Below are positions 6,877 through 8,394 of a stretch of 8,394 nucleotides of DNA, in pieces (positions within the stretch are counted from its first letter, which is position 1; every line of letters begins with the position of its first letter). The stretch is from Campylobacter sp. GTDB lineage: Bacteria; Campylobacterota; Campylobacteria; Campylobacterales; Campylobacteraceae. The notes under the pieces are model-generated. The model saw only the letters and a list, made by a program, of their open reading frames with translations, made no database searches and was not told where the DNA came from. Both the position numbers and the translations under genes were made by a program. The stretch lies in assembly GCA_017506845.1 (NCBI GenBank), contig JAFVMP010000064.1:1-8394 (forward strand), given 5' to 3'.

Positions 6877-6889
6877 AATTTCCAATTAA

Positions 6890-6930
6890 TTAGGTTACTT
6901 TTTAGGTTACTGTATTTTTATTAGGTTACT
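6890..6930 (+). repeat. Three direct 10-bp repeats in the integrase leader
   Basis: TTAGGTTACT occurs exactly at 6890-6899, 6902-6911 and 6921-6930, with starts 12 and 19 bp apart. They lie just after the integrase promoter and 34 bp before its ATG. Short direct repeats beside an integrase gene fit arm-type binding sites for the integrase N-terminal domain or sites for an excision factor. Their place over the transcription start would also allow repression of the gene. No protein partner is proven by the sequence. Confidence 0.7.
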
Positions 6931-6963
6931 TTTAGAGTAAATTACCATATCAAAGGCTATCTA

Positions 6964-8229
6964 ATGGCAAATCTAAGCAAAGCAAATTTATTAGATAAAG
7001 ATATACGAAAGCTACCAATACAAAACAAAAGGTATATCAAAGCAGTAGGCAACCCCAAAGAGTTATATATCTTTGTCTATCCATCTGGGAATAAGACTTT
7101 TATGCTTAAATTTAATGAGAAATATACCAAGATTAACGCATTTAGAGAAAATCTCTATAGCGTAGCTGAAGCTAGGCGTGATGCCTTAAAGATTTTAAAA
7201 GAGCTTGAGAGCGGTAAAGATATAAATACAATTATGGGTAAAGATGAAAAATATCTATATAAAAATTTATTTAACACATATATCAATCAAAAGATAAAAA
7301 ACGGTATAAGCCAAAGCTATATCGCTAAAATAACCAAACAACACCAAAACTATATCTTGCCAAGCTTTGGCAATAAAGATATAAAAACTATAAAATACTC
7401 TGATATTTTTGCGGTTTTAAATGCTATTTTTAATCCTAATAACCCACGCACTTCAAGACTAGAGACAATCCACCGCTTAATTAATGATATTGATAAAGTT
7501 TTTAGCTTAGCTCAAAGAGATGAGTATATCACCTATAATCCAAGTAAAGAGTTACACAGAGCATTTCCTACTGCTAGTCGCTTTACGCTTGATAAATTTG
7601 TAGATACTAGACTTCCAGCCTTAACCGATAAAGAAAAAATTAAAGAGTTTATCATAGATTTAAAGATGGATAATAAGCTTGATTTATCAACTAAAAGAGC
7701 TATCTATTTACAAATTCTTTGCGTTAATCGCCCATTTAATACAGTTAGCGCTAAATGGAGCGATATAGATTTGGAAAATAAAATTTGGACTATTCCAGCA
7801 AACCAGATGAAAACTAAATCAGCACACGAAATTACTCTAAGCTCTTACGCTCTTAAAATATTAAAAGAACAACATATGTTTAAAATTATTGATAGCCCAT
7901 TTGTCTTTCCAGCCCTTAATGCAAACGGACATCTACATAGAGATACAATAAGCAAGGCTATAAGAAATTTAGGCGGTAGAAATAAATATAGCGGCATTGC
8001 TACTTCTCACGGATTTAGAGCTACTTTTAGAACTATATGCTCTAAAAATAAGGCTGAACTTTTAAATTTAGGCATAAGTGAAGAAGCAATTGAGAGTGTT
8101 TTAGCTCATAAAGAGTTAAACGCAGTAAAACGCTCATATGAAAGAGATAAAGCAACCATAGAACAAAAAGCTAAGCTAATGCAGTGGTATGGCGATTATC
8201 TAAATTCTATTGAGCCACTTGGGATTTAA
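6964..8229 (+). CDS. P4-type tyrosine site-specific integrase
   Basis: This complete 421-residue recombinase cuts and rejoins att sites through a covalent phosphotyrosine link. Domains: an N-terminal arm-binding domain of the DUF4102 type (about 1-90, with LYIFVYPSGNKTFMLKF and the AEAR motif), a helical core-binding domain (about 95-205), and a catalytic domain (about 215-400). Catalytic residues are present: Arg256 (NRP), Lys283 or Lys285 before the SAHEITLS strand, His349 and Arg352 in SHGFR, His382 in LAHKE, and nucleophile Tyr392 in SYERD. The Glu common three residues after the first Arg is Asn259 here. The ATG has AAAGG (6952-6956) 7 nt upstream. It reads away from tRNA-Ala, as first gene of a presumed integrated element. 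It appears functional; whether it serves a prophage, genomic island or conjugative element cannot be told. Confidence 0.93.
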   Translation: MANLSKANLLDKDIRKLPIQNKRYIKAVGNPKELYIFVYPSGNKTFMLKFNEKYTKINAFRENLYSVAEARRDALKILKELESGKDINTIMGKDEKYLYKNLFNTYINQKIKNGISQSYIAKITKQHQNYILPSFGNKDIKTIKYSDIFAVLNAIFNPNNPRTSRLETIHRLINDIDKVFSLAQRDEYITYNPSKELHRAFPTASRFTLDKFVDTRLPALTDKEKIKEFIIDLKMDNKLDLSTKRAIYLQILCVNRPFNTVSAKWSDIDLENKIWTIPANQMKTKSAHEITLSSYALKILKEQHMFKIIDSPFVFPALNANGHLHRDTISKAIRNLGGRNKYSGIATSHGFRATFRTICSKNKAELLNLGISEEAIESVLAHKELNAVKRSYERDKATIEQKAKLMQWYGDYLNSIEPLGI

Positions 8230-8233
8230 TTTT

Positions 8234-8275
8234 ACTTTTCCCTAACTTTTTTGGACTTTTCCCCCACTTTTCCCT
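8234..8275 (+). repeat. Helically phased ACTTTTCCC repeat array after the integrase
   Basis: ACTTTTCCCT begins at 8234 and 8266, ACTTTTCCCC at 8255, and a degenerate ACTTTTTTGG at 8245. Starts are therefore 11, 10 and 11 bp apart, close to one helical turn, so a protein could bind all copies on the same face. The C+T strand bias is strong. The array starts 5 bp after the integrase stop. Possible roles are arm-type sites, an operator for the next gene, or iterons. Confidence 0.7.
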
Positions 8276-8290
8276 ACCATAGGGAAAAGT
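8266..8290. repeat. Perfect 11-bp inverted repeat closing the array
   Basis: ACTTTTCCCTA (8266-8276) and TAGGGAAAAGT (8280-8290) are perfect arms around CCA. The last array unit thus faces an inverted copy of itself. As a terminator it is poor: on the plus strand TCCCCAG follows, with no T run, and on the minus strand the flank is G-rich. A dimeric protein site fits better, though RNA from the integrase gene would also fold here. Confidence 0.72.
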
Positions 8291-8336
8291 TCCCCAGCTA
8301 TGTTGCCACCGATATTAGAAAGCAATTTTTTTAACC

Positions 8337-8346
8337 ACTTTTCCCT
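8337..8346 (+). repeat. Distant copy of the ACTTTTCCCT repeat
   Basis: An exact ACTTTTCCCT lies 71 bp after the last direct unit of the array and 46 bp after its inverted copy. It is followed by very AT-rich DNA (8367-8383, an A/T-only palindromic run). No confident gene is seen from 8230 to the window end. Confidence 0.6.
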
Positions 8347-8394
8347 ATATGTGTATACGTGTAGCAAATTTAAAAAATTTTTTACTCGATTTAG

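Noticed and set aside
8266..8290. Rho-independent terminator of the integrase
   Set aside because: The stem is perfect but no T run follows it on either strand, so I call it an inverted repeat.
8230..8334. In-frame continuation after the integrase stop (34 codons to the next TAA)
   Set aside because: The integrase already ends at normal family length after the catalytic Tyr. The extra peptide is Phe/Pro-rich repeat translation, so a read-through or broken C-terminus is not needed.
8234..8346. CRISPR array
   Set aside because: The units are about 10 bp, sit 10-11 bp apart with no spacers, and no cas gene is present.

Overview
The window looks like the chromosome of a Campylobacter or close Campylobacterota relative. 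The DNA is AT-rich, and promoters are mostly a strong -10 box in T-rich DNA with no clear -35 box. A probable fliK with a sigma-54 promoter lies next to typA, and thymidylate synthase is of the ThyX type. From memory, divergent fliK and typA with a LemA-like gene behind typA resembles the Cj0038c-Cj0041 neighbourhood of C. jejuni. The species cannot be fixed from this sequence.

Layout. Positions 1-670 (minus) hold the N-terminal part of a probable flagellar hook-length control protein that runs off the left edge. A divergent spacer (671-820) carries a sigma-54 promoter for it and a -10 box for typA. typA (821-2623) and a LemA-family gene (2641-3243) form a short operon ending at a hairpin terminator. 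After a 289-bp spacer rich in inverted repeats comes a second two-gene operon: an RdxA/NfsB-like nitroreductase (3533-4132) and thyX (4142-4759). It converges on a Bcr/CflA drug-efflux gene (4799-5980, minus), with one perfect hairpin filling the gap between the two stop codons. Next is a minus-strand tRNA cluster, Gly(GCC)-Leu(UAA)-Cys(GCA)-Ser(UGA), with a 50-residue lipoprotein gene between Cys and Ser. A divergent tRNA-Ala(GGC) on the plus strand follows.

The right end (about 6769-8394) looks like the start of an integrated element. A complete P4-type tyrosine integrase (6964-8229) sits 195 bp past the 3' end of tRNA-Ala and is read in the same direction. Between its promoter and its start codon are three exact copies of a 10-bp direct repeat. 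After its stop codon is a cluster of ACTTTTCCC-type repeats at about one helical turn spacing, ending in a perfect inverted repeat and followed by AT-rich DNA. These two repeat sets are the least explained parts of the window. They could be integrase arm sites, operators or an origin-like iteron array.

Everything left of tRNA-Ala reads as ordinary core genome: flagellum, ribosome-associated GTPase, thymidylate synthesis, drug efflux and tRNAs. No defence system, toxin-antitoxin pair or CRISPR array is visible. Any accessory cargo of the element lies beyond the right edge.
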